NCBI GenBank assembly: GCA_942486035.1
Contig: CALNXK010000361.1
Location: 124,001 to 188,000, forward strand
DNA from: Porites lobata
Lineage: Eukaryota; Cnidaria; Anthozoa; Scleractinia; Poritidae
Direction: 5' to 3'
DNA: 64,000 nucleotides
In this document: positions 47,640 to 58,600 of the stretch, in pieces
How the letters are laid out: every line of letters begins with the position of its first letter
Numbering within the stretch: position 1 is the first letter of the stretch
Program-made: the position numbers and the translations under genes
Notes under the pieces: generated by a model
Told to the model about the DNA's origin: nothing
The model's database searches: none
Seen by the model: the letters and a program-made list of their open reading frames with translations, nothing else

Positions 47640-50152
47640 TTGTATATCCGATGAAATGTTCTAGAACGTTGGATCTCTCATGAAGGGCAAATTTACGGTT
47701 TGAAATTGGCGATTAAAAGAATAATAAGGAAAGAAGAGGAAAGATAATCAAGTACGTGGCGTTGGTGTATCTCGAGGGTCAATATAATAGAAACAAACCA
47801 TGAGAACAGGTCATGACGGGTATTGCACAAGAAAACCACCAGCCTTGAACATTAGTAAAAAAAGTGACAAATTTATTTAGTTTTCGATAAGAAATGTTAC
47901 AAAAACGCCGATTTAAGGAATATTTTCAAGTTTGTTTCATAAAAGGTTGAGAGAAACGAACCTTTTGCTCTCGAAAAAACCAAATTCTTTTCGCAAGTAA
48001 CTCCATCAGATAAATAAAACATTGTGGTAACTTTTAATAATTCACAGTTAACCCTTCCCCGAGGAAATAACAAGTGGTAGAGTCCAACGAAATTGTCCAC
48101 AGATTGAATTTCGTGTTGTTGTTCAGCGAGGAAGTCGTTTCACCAAATTTGAATGCTTAACCTGATCCACTCTGTGTAAGTCATGGGGCCTTTCCTTTAA
48201 CTGAGAGAGCCTATTATGACAGATTTTGTGAAGGTGTCAACCGGTCTCATCTCACAAATGATGCAACCTTGTTATTGTTCTCTTTATCAAAACGAGGCTG
48301 GAGATTACTAAGTTATGAAGTCACATCATTTCAAAAGCGCCCAGGTCTCCCCGTATCCTTTTCAAATGCCTAATTTTCGTTCCCAAGTCTCTTGGTATTG
48401 GGTGACCGAGAAAGGTCTGGGGACATCATAAAGCAATGCCTTTGCATCTGAATGCTTAAGACAAAAAGATGATAATACAGTGAGACCTCAAGCCTCAAGG
48501 TTGCCAGTTTTGCAAAGGGACGTTTGAGGCCAGCTTCTGTTGGTCACAGAGAAGTAAGATGGCGTGATTTGATATCATCTTTTACGTGGTTCTCCAAAAA
48601 TTGCCAAAAACAAATTGAATTGAACTTCCCCCAAATTTTTATTTGGAATGATTGTTTGCTGTGGTATTTTCTGATTCTTTGTTGCTAAATGGTGCTTCAA
48701 GGCACATGGTGAAAATCGCCACCGCTACAGAGCCAGGGCAAAAACACGGCCACACGCTTTTGCCATTTTCTAAATAGTCAGCTTGCATTATTCCCCACAA
48801 AATCACAGGATTTATTTTATAATAAGTAATACCACGAATTTGAGGAAAGGTCGTTTTTTCTGGCGCGGTTGTTTCACGCGCAAACTTGACCGTGATTGGA
48901 CCCTTTACTATTGAACCTGTACGCAAAAAGGGTAGCAAATCTCATTTTTTGATCCTTGCCGCACTTTGGTCGAGATCACACTCATTTTCTGTTAAGTACC
49001 CGAATGTTAAAGAAAAAAAGGTATCAGTGAAAGCGGTATACAAGACGGACACCTACGGGACCGTCGCTTGTATCTGGTTTAACAAAGGTGTCCACGATAA
49101 AAACGCGGACGCTATCTTGGGTAATCAAGATTATTATGCGCATGGGTTGGGTCCTGTAGAAAGAGTCCTGGGTAATATCCTTTAGGACCCAGGACTCGTC
49201 AATCCGATTAAAAATCTTTTTGTCACTTAAATTTGCCTGTAACAGTGATCTCTGGCCAAACAAATTGTTGCATGATTAGGATTAATAATTGATATTTTTG
49301 TGCTGCAAAACTAGCCAAAAGTGCTCGTTAATTTTTTCGGAAAATAATGGAAAATTGTGCTTGTAATGACGAATAATGCCGAAAATTATGCCAGCACAAT
49401 CTATCAAAGGGTTCGATTTTAATGAAGAAATATGGTTCTGGGGGGTGCAATAAAATATCTTTTAAGTCCCATAACTCGACTTCTACGTGCCCTAGCTAGC
49501 GAGAAACGGTTTTCAGCTTTTTACTCTCAATCTAATTCTCTTGCAGATAATATAAGTTTGACGTTGGAATTAAAAAAAAAGATTAACTCAATTTGGTGAC
49601 GTCAGCCCTTGTGACGTTTTAATTTGACTTTTTGTGTCAAACAAAAACTTAAAATTGTCTGGTCAACAAGTCTACCTGGTAGGTCTGGTCAAGAAATGAA
49701 AAAAAATGCAAAGGATACGTAGGGTGGACCAAAAATGACCGACTTTTCCCCAGTGTGGGCGATCATAACGTCCGGCGTTAGTTGGATCAGGTCCGCGCTC
49801 TGAAAAGAGTAAAGTGACAGGAAAAACGCAAGTATTTATCAAGCCGGTCGGAGATTCATCGACCGATTTACAGAGACAGATGCAGATGGTCTGGACGCCG
49901 CAAAATCTACCTATTACAACCAAAATTCTCTACCGCTGACCAAAACCAGCTCAGCTTTTTCACTGATTGAATGCTGATCTTCCACTTCCGTCGGCACATC
50001 GTCGCTCACTTCTCATTTAAGTTTGATGGGAAGCTTTTTATGTGTAGTTTTCTACAAAAATCGAAAAATCTCTGTAAAACTATACCAGACATCAGTTTGT
50101 TGGAACTGTTGTGAAATCAGTCTCTGAGAGGTATATCTCTGACCCACTACCT
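47640..50152. other. no gene recognised
   Basis: About 2.5 kb upstream of the MAP-like gene, where its promoter and non-coding first exons would be expected. No convincing exon. A perfect 11-bp hairpin lies at 49163-49197. Confidence 0.4.
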
Positions 50153-50412
50153 ACCCCCGGGGGGGGGGTACTCATGGGAATTCTTGGTGTGGGTGTGCCG
50201 CCCGGTTCTCCAAATCCTGACCCTATTTCAGACAAAAAAATGTAATTTTCCACACCCGTTTACGGACCAGACCTCTAAAATCCACTCTCGTTTCCAGACT
50301 TAGCCTTTAGGCATACTCTCTTTCCAGACCCTGAGAACGGAGCAAAAACCTTACCCGATGGGGTGACACATACCTATATAACTTATTGAAGGGAGTAGCC
50401 CCCCCCTCGGGT
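50153..50412. repeat. GTACTC-ended dispersed repeat, copy 2
   Basis: Begins ACCCCCGGGGGGGGGGTACT and ends with G/C runs (GGGAGTAGCCCCCCCCTCGG). Internal phrases match 24432-24846 in order (GGTTCTCCAAATCCTGACC, CCACACCCGTTTA), but this copy is shorter. Confidence 0.75.
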
Positions 50413-51419
50413 ACGTACCACTGTTGTGTAACAGGCTGCTGACGTACTTGTACGCCCGCTGACTAAGACTGTTAATGTGTCTTTAAAACTGGTACATTTT
50501 CGGGACACTTTTCTCTACATGCTGGTGAAATACCGTTAAAAGGCGCCAAAACAGGTTCTTACATAAATGTTAATTTACGCAATTTAGGCTATTTGGTTTT
50601 TAAAAGGTTCTTATTTTCCGAAGGAAAAATATGCATTTCAGCTAAGAGTATTTAGCGGTATTCAGCTTCTTCCGTATGTAAAATCTCCATACCAATATTA
50701 ATGTTGTAGTTAATTTTTTATCTTAGTTATTTTTCCTTTGTTTCAACTTCATTAGCATAGATTATCATACGCCAAAACAAAAGAAAAACAAAAATTACCT
50801 GAGATAAAAAAATTAACTACAACATATACATTGCAGTGGGAGCGAATAAGGCACCTATGTCTCCAACGAGGAATCTTGAATGTGGACTTATCTGATTTGT
50901 CCAAGTGTACAGAATATATCTACATTTATCGCCCTCGAAAAGTGTAAAAAAGAATGCAGTATGCTTAAAATTATTCTGTTACAAGGTTTTTGTCCACTGA
51001 AAATTAACATTACTCAATCTTTTAATGGATTCCCTTTTAAGACAGGTGTAATCAGTAATTAAATATATGATTGAGTGTCTGCTGCCTGTCGGGAAAAAAA
51101 AACCCGTTTATCTTTGGAGGAAACCAAATCTAAACCCTCCTGAAAGCAGAAACAGACACTTCACATGAACCTCGAGGGAGAGAAGTGAAAAATTCTTCCG
51201 GTTGTATAAATTAACTTTTACATGGATCTTGAAAAGTTCCTTTAGGTTAATCCTCATAATTGTCGTACTGAGTATTACTATTGTCATAACTACTATTATT
51301 TTCAATATTATTATTAACACCATTTAACACCATGCATGAATTTTCCGACCACACAAGCCAAGTTCGCTGTAGCGATCACAAGTCCGGAGAGTTATTGCAA
51401 TCAGTTTTGCAAGAAACTA
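50413..51419. other. no gene recognised
   Basis: Intergenic sequence downstream of the GPCR; no exon or bounded element seen. Confidence 0.45.
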
Positions 51420-52652
51420 TTATTTATAAGGCGGGAGAGACGGACATGACAAGGTTCTTGCTGACAAAAGGTTATGAAAACCAAAATGAGTCTGATCAGA
51501 AAACAACACCAAATCACATGATGTTGATCTTGTTACGCGAAAAGGTTTTTCCACTTTTTGTATCTGTAGCTCATCTTTTCCCAAACCAAATACGTCGTTA
51601 CGACTGACGTCGCGGAACCTCGCTGCATCAGTCATTTCAACGGGCTCTACTTTGGGTTTTCTAATCCTCAAAAACTCAAGCACGGCGTTCCTAAAAGGAC
51701 GATCTCTGTAGCAGTAAATGAGTGGATTTGCTACAGAATTTAGATACAAAAATGTGTCCTCTACACGCATCGCCAAACGTTGACGAAAGACTGGATAAAT
51801 TCCTTGTAATATACCGCTAAGAATACGTAGGAAGAAGGAAAGAATTACGGCAATCGTAACCAACGCAATGGTCATAGCTACTCTGCGTTCGTGTTTTGCG
51901 TTTACTAACTCGCTGACTTGGCGAATTTGACTTAATTTGCGTTTGCGATCTCCAAAGTACACCATGACATAAAAATATACAATAAGACCCAGGGCAAACA
52001 TAACCAAAATTGAAACAACGATGAGGAAAATTTTAAGAGCTAAAAGCCTCTCATTGTCCCTCATCATTCCTGCGAACGCCGTAATGAAGTGTGGTGGAGA
52101 CTCAGTTACAAGTGCTGATACCCAAGCTATGATCGCGAGCTTTTTCATAAGGCTTTGAGTCACCATCACTTTGTAGTTAATCCATTTTCGAATGGCCACG
52201 TACCTTTCCCATGCCATCATTGTCAGATGGAAAATCGAACAAATCGTGAGAATGACCGTGGACGATAGCGCAACAAAGACCAGCATGCAAATGTAATAGT
52301 CGGTCAGTACTTGATAAGAAACTAACAGTCCAACCACAGCAGATAACGGTACACACAAACTTCCTACTAAAAGATCTGTAGCGGCCAAACTTGATAGCAA
52401 GATATTGGAAGTTCTCTTCAGTTATCTCCTTCGCTTTACTGCTATGATTATCAGTGCGTTTAAAAGAACTGCAGGCGGCGAGATTATAAACGCGACAGTG
52501 GCAAAAACCCACGGAGAAGTAGTGTCCTGTAAATCCCAAATTATGTGTGGTGCTTGTGAGCAATAAAACATTGACCTGGTTGTGTTGTGAAAGACTGTCG
52601 CTGTTTCTGTTTTGTTTGGGCCCATGGCAAACGCTTTTTTTAAACTATTCAT
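51420..52652 (-). pseudogene. rhodopsin-like G-protein-coupled receptor with one in-frame TAA
   Basis: A single-exon frame from ATG 52652 to 51420, about 410 codons. An extracellular N-terminus with glycosylation sites (NKT, NTT) is followed by seven hydrophobic segments with class A landmarks: N in TM1 (LLNALIII), LAATDL in TM2, ERY at the end of TM3 (AWERYVAI) and NPLIYCYRD in TM7. A basic C-terminal tail follows. The only defect is TAA at 52422-52424, in the first intracellular loop between VKRRR and LKRTSNILL; homology continues in the same frame on both sides. It may be a recent pseudogene, a polymorphic null, a sequencing error or a read-through site. Ligand unknown. A MITE lies 88 bp upstream of the ATG. 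Confidence 0.85.
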
Positions 52653-52739
52653 TTCCTAAATGGTGCTGAACGTCTTTCTCCTGAGTTTTGACTGTTACTG
52701 AGCTTATGCTGGATTTAAAGGGAAGAGCCTCCATGCTAT

Positions 52740-53171
52740 TACCGTATTTATTCGAATAAGCGCCCAACCTCGAATTAGCGCCCACCTCGAATAAGCGCCC
52801 ATCCTAAAGGCAGAAAAAGTTAATAAGCGCCCAGCCTCGAATAAGCGCCCACCCCCTCCTCTTCCCAATCAAAGTCAAATAAGCGCTCACCCCCACCCCA
52901 CCCACTTAAGTGAATAAATTCTAATAAGAGACTTCCCCGAGGACGGAGTTTTCTTCAGAGTATTTTACAGAAACCTTGCTTTGCTACTTCTTCGCGTTTT
53001 GTTATTAGCATTTATTGTTTTGTTGCAAAATAAACATACTTCACTTGCTGAAAATGGTGAAAATTTAATAAGCGCCCAGCCTCGAATAAGCGCCCACCTC
53101 GAATAAGCGTCCACTCTCAAGTTCCAAAAATTTAATAAGCGCCCAGGGCGGTTATTCGAATAAATACGGTA
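52740..53171. mobile_element. 432-bp MITE with TACCGTATTTATTCG ends
   Basis: Inverted ends of 20 bp (TACCGTATTTATTCGAATAA) enclose several copies of a CGAATAAGCGCCCACCT-like motif at both sides. No coding capacity. It occupies the promoter-proximal region of the GPCR gene. Confidence 0.85.
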
Positions 53172-54058
53172 TACTAGTAATAGTTGACACTGTAGCTGCC
53201 CCCGCTGTTTTCCATTATCGGTCAATAGTATTCTTGCTGGTTGTGTAGCTTTTCGAAATACACCGATTCCTAATGAGGATTTTTACACAAATTCCATACA
53301 ATAGGTGAGATAAGAACAGGAAACGCAAGGTTCAATGCACGGATTCAGTTCGATTTACGCAGAAAATTATATTGTTGAGAATTAGGCAGGATAATCATGG
53401 ATAATAAGCTTAATGATGAGGTGCATGCATGTTTTGGACACTTTGGTAAATGACAATTAATCTGAGTTCAATGAGATTAACTAAAAAGCACTTAAAGATT
53501 CACATTAAGCTGCTAGTAAAAGATGTAGTAATAACCGAGAAATTGTGAGATCTTATCTAAATTAAAGAAATGCCACTAACGCCTTTACCTATTTAGAATT
53601 CAATCAGCAATGCAAACACCAGGTGATGTGGAGGGCGTGCAAGGATATCACAATTCACCCCTGTTTGTCTATTTTCCCTGATGTCTCTGTATAGTGAGGA
53701 GCTCTTCATGGGGGGCTTTTTTGCGTTATAAATTTGGGTTCCTCTCTTGGGGGCTTATTTTCGAAATCTTACAGTATACTTATATTGAATTCCGTCTGCC
53801 AGGTTTCCAAAGCTTTATACTTTGGTTGCTTCTTCTAAATGTGGTAATTTACTTTTTTATCAACTGGACTTTATGTGTTTTTTGGCTCAGTACGTTTGGC
53901 AGTACCTTTTGGAATGACTTATGTCGCAATTTGTTCGTCTCTTTCATTCTTGTCGGGGGGTTCAAGATTTTAGCCTTTCGAACAGGGGCCAGTTTGCATA
54001 TGCCCACGTTGCGTAATAAGGATGTCTCATTCTCATTTGCGTATTAAGGATGTCTCAA
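53172..54058. other. no gene recognised
   Basis: A + strand open frame at 53694-54047 is Phe/Leu/Trp-rich but has no ATG-led coding signature or known domain. Left unannotated. Confidence 0.4.
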
Positions 54059-54539
54059 CACAGGTAGCCCATGCTCGAAATATAAGTATCGGCGAACATC
54101 GACATTGTTGCATCATTCGAAATACACTGTATAAGGATTTGTATGGAAAAAAACCTATCGTTTTCGTAACCTACGAAAATGAAAGGATTCAATAAAGAAC
54201 AGCTTACCTTACCTTATCTCTCCAGTGTGGTCGATGGGCCGATTTATGGCCGTTCTATGGGTTGTACTGTAAACGGTTTTCTCTCTATATAAAGGTTTAG
54301 AGAAAACCTTTTACAGTACAACCCATAAAATGGCCATAAATCGGCTCATGGACCACACTGGAGAGACGTAACACACATTTTTAGTAAGGTAAGCTGTTTT
54401 TTATTGAACTCCTTTTATATTCGTAGGTTACAGAAACGATAGGTTTTTTTCCCATACAAATCCTTTTATTTCGAAATCAATGTTACGCAACAATGCCGAT
54501 GTTCGCCAATGCTAATATTTCGAGCATGGGCTACCTGTG
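54059..54539. mobile_element. 481-bp foldback element with 7-bp target duplication
   Basis: Almost the whole length is an imperfect palindrome: arms begin CACAGGTAGCCCATGCTCG and meet near 54288-54300 (GGTTTTCTC...GAGAAAACC). Flanked by GTCTCAA at 54052-54058 and 54540-54546. No gene inside. Confidence 0.88.
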
Positions 54540-54552
54540 GTCTCAATAGACC

Positions 54553-54708
54553 AAATTCGATATATTGAAATTCATACTTGGCTGCGAGGCTTGGGGGAAT
54601 AAAACAAAAGAAATGATCTCGAGGCTAAGCAATGAATATAAAAAACATTTCTTTTGTTTAATTCCCCCAAGCTTCGCAGCCAAGTATGAATTTTAATATA
54701 TCGAAAAT
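54553..54708. repeat. second foldback element, about 156 bp
   Basis: Arms share TTCATACTTGGCTGCGA and TTGGGGGAAT, then AACAAAAGAAATG, around a short AT-rich loop. It starts only 7 bp after the preceding element's target duplication. Confidence 0.85.
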
Positions 54709-54714
54709 GGTGTA

Positions 54715-54777
54715 TTGACAGGTGTCAAAACAGGGCATTCGCATATCAGTATCACAAGACCGCATCGCGAGCTCAGG
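54715..54777. repeat. diverged copy of the TTGACAGCTGTCAA repeat
   Basis: TTGACAGGTGTCAAAACAGG followed about 45 bp later by ATCGCGAGCTCAGG, the same two-box layout as 14793-15540. Confidence 0.65.
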
Positions 54778-54841
54778 TTTCAACCCATCTAGACCTCAAT
54801 AAGTTAATTTCATCAATCCTAAGGGCGTGACACGTGAGCTC

Positions 54842-54847
54842 TTTATT
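54842..54847 (-). terminator. candidate polyadenylation signal of the coiled-coil gene
   Basis: TTTATT on + (AATAAA on -), 850 bp beyond the stop at 55700. Candidate only. Confidence 0.3.
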
Positions 54848-55699
54848 TTTCTTTCAGTTAATTAACTTCCTACATATATTACAACTAAATATTTACAATT
54901 AAATTACGTAAGCTAATAATCGGTTTACAATATATAAAAAACATTAAATGAAGATGATTAAAAAACACTACTGCTGTGTTGTTCTACCGTCACTTAAAAA
55001 TGTTATAAATATTTTTTGAATATAATTAACGTCACGATCAACTACATATTTACAATTCTTGCAAGAACTCTTGCCATACGGTAACAGACCTAAAGAGGAA
55101 AAAAAATGAAAAAAAAAGGCGTGTGAATTCTAGTTTTACCAGGACAATTATGAACTTGCCAGCCATATTTTATCTTGAAGAATAGAACGTGTTCGGCCAA
55201 TAGGTAAACCGTCCTTTCAAAAGGCTTTGTATAGTAAGGGCTACTTGAAAGTGATCCAATCGATTTTATTGAAACACGTTTAGCGATCGTTGCGACAGCG
55301 AATGCTTAGATGGTCTTAAGTTCTACTCCAGAGCCGGTTTTCCATAATCATTTCCGCTCCTATAAATCGTTCAGATGGCTGAACTTTTGTCATGACGATC
55401 CATGCTACAGTAGCGATCATATGGAAGACAGTTGCTAGAATTGTGTTGTGATCATAGTTAGGAACTAACGTATCAGCTTAAATAAAAGCTAGTTTTCTCT
55501 GAAAAAAGCACTTACTAAAATCCAAGCCATCTCATCGTGCTGGTGAAGAAACCTTCAAGTTGGCTTTCTGTATAGAATTATAAGAAACAAAAACATCAAA
55601 AAGGAAACGTGTATATTGGTGATGTTGTGATTATGAGAAGGAAGCTAAGATGGGGTTAGAGGAACAGGGTGGACCTGCTGAGTGTTGCTATTACAACGA

Positions 55700-58600
55700 C
55701 TAACTGAGGTCGGTGTGGCCTGCTAAGAAAAAAAATAAGCTAAGAAACCTTTCTTTGAGAATGGAAATGTTAGATTAATTTGAGGCAATGAATATTACGA
55801 GTTAACAGGGCCTGAAGCAAAGATTTTTACAGTTTTAGTTGTTTTGAAAATCAGTTTTTCACCCACCATTTTCGCAAGAGGTATTGACATTGATGATGAC
55901 GTTTGGTGGGTTGTTAAGGTTCTGGTTTGTCTGAGTCACTGTAGGTGCCGGAGGGTCTGAAACAAGAATTACATGAGAGGATGGTCGCGGAAGAGGCTTT
56001 GCTTCCTCTGCTGCAGACATGACAGCTGGTCCGGGCTGCTGAAGACTTTTGTCAGAGTCAGCTACAAATTGACAGAAAGGAATCTTAGAAAATTTGAAAA
56101 TACAGTCGTATGTTTATGATGGTTATCCTAAGCAGCCAAATTATGTTTCCAGGACGTTTAAGAATTACGGGTTTTGTGTTTAAAATGACCAACTTAGGCG
56201 CTATGAAAAGTCAATTTAATTCATTTAATCATTCACTTTTACCTTTCATTTTATTTTGTTAACTTTGACAATTTCACACATGCCGCACAATATAAGGGCC
56301 TGTTTCCATGGAGGTGGGGGACCCCAGGTAGGTGAGGTACCCGCTTTGGTGGGTAACCTGCCTGTCTACATAATCTCTCATTTTAATTTCATCACGTTTA
56401 CATGATCGATGGGGTGACACGCCGCATGTTACCTCACCTATCTGGGCTCCCCCACCTCCATGTAAACAGGCCCTAAGAGGCCAGTGCACTACAACAGCTG
56501 TAACCAAAAATGTAGCAGGAATTATGCCAACTATGCATGCCAATGGTACATGGCACAAGGCACATAGTACATATTATAAATAGCAAGTCTACCTATATTG
56601 TATCGTCCGTGATTTTATTTATTTTGCATGAGGCTCGTCGGATGTTATTTTGTACTAACTTACTGACTAAGTGAGTAAATAGACAGGTAAATAAGTAAAT
56701 AATAATATTAATAATGATGATAGTAATAATAACTTTTCTGACGATACGAAAAAAAAGGAAAAAACGCAAAAAATACAACAACAACAAACAAACAAACAAA
56801 CAAAAAACAAACAAATATAACAGTTTTATATCGGCTGCATGTAAACGGTAAAAATGTGAATTTTTTTTTTGTAACTGTTGTTATTACCCATCATAAGGGC
56901 AATATAATGATTATCTGATGAGGAATATTTCAAGTGTGGAGTAGGTAGTTCTGATAAGCATTATTGATCGAATGCCCAGCCAGGGAGGGAAGTAGTTGGA
57001 TAACAATAAACCCAACCTTTTCCTCATAAGATTCCAATATATACCTAAGAATTATGAAATCTTTGATACCGAGTACCTGAAATTGCCTTGAAACCGAATA
57101 TCATACACCTACAACTGCCTAGTCAATTTGCTGGGACTGACTCTCCAACATTTTTAGTATGAAAAAACGGCATGGCGATAAACTCCTTGTCGCGAACTGC
57201 TTGCGGGGATATGTGGACATACCCCCTCAGAAAATGTAGTAACGCTCTTAAAAACGAAACTAAGGCTGTTCACTTACTTTTTTTCCATTCTTTTGTCTGA
57301 TGAAGGTGCTAATCAGAAAAAATGTCTTCCCTTAATTTAAACTAATCAAATGTTAAGGTTTGTTTTACACCAACGAAACTGTTTCAGTTTTGGTCCATGT
57401 GATGTCTTGGAATCCCAACCCCCACTGCTGGTGTTTTTAGATACTGTATGAGACCTCTCAGTCTTAAGAGGAGCAAAAGCGAAAAAGAAACCGTCCCCTT
57501 GTTTATCCTGCGACTACAGCCACCTTTCATTGCCCTCAGCCCGTAGGAAGAAGACGTCTCACTTGCAAAACGTCCCTGTCTCTAGCGACGGAAAGCGTTG
57601 AGACGGCGCTACAGCATTTCCGCCTGGCGCCCTTTGTTTCATTTAAGCCAAATGCTTACCTCTGAAGGTTATACTGTGCGATTCATCATTTGTTCCTTTT
57701 GTCATCCTCTCCAGGTCCACTTTCAGGTCTCTAAGTTGCTGATTTACGAAAACATCCATCGTTTGCAGATCTATTTTACGGTCTAAGAACAAAAGGTACC
57801 TGTTAATTATCCTCCAGTTGAGAGCGTTTTTCGTAACTTTGTAGATGGTACAACCCTTAGGCAATGTTAAGCAGTTTTTTCTAAAGGACTACATCGTTTT
57901 TTTCCTTCAAAGAAATATTCTCCGCCTTTAGATCTTTTTCGTTATCTAAAATATTTATGCAAATTCGGCATTTACCACCTTTGCGCAGATTTTACCCTTA
58001 GAATTTGCACGCAGTTTGCACACTTTTGCACATGAGCAAATTTGATGCAAATTCATTTTTTCGTCCAGTTCGTGTAACCGGCCAGAATTGCCTGGTGTCA
58101 CTTCCAGCTGCTTACTGTGAAAAGCGGAGAAATGTTATATTGCTATAACTATAGAAAACTTAAGGAGAAACCATCACGTTTTATCCGTTTTTGTCGTTCG
58201 TCTATAACGTGTATAGATCATCTACGAAAGGACGCAAATTATGTATAATTTCGATCTTTTCGCAAAGTTGAACACAATGTACCATTGCTCCTTTTACGTT
58301 TTATCTTCCCTAATAGATGCTTTTTGTCGTTCGTCTAAGCTATCTTTTGAACAGGGGCACCCAACGAGAATATAGTTCAAAACCACTTAAACATAGAATT
58401 GTTAAACGTATTTTCGTATTTAAACGGTAGATATAGGCAATTTTTATGTAAAATTTTTCATCTGTTCGGATTTTTCGGAAAGTCTAGTGATCCGAAAATT
58501 ATAGGGATCAAAACTGAACACAAAATTTCAGCCAGAAAAAAGGCTCCCGAAAATTCTGGTGACCTTTTTTTTCGTTTGCAATTTACCATTTTTAGATGTT

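Noticed and set aside
48639..49263. Overlapping 80-100-codon frames on both strands
   Set aside because: No known domain, no exon borders, and neither strand shows a coding pattern better than the other.
53694..54047. 117-codon hydrophobic + strand frame
   Set aside because: Phe/Leu bias reflects T-rich DNA; no ATG-led start and no recognised membrane-protein family.
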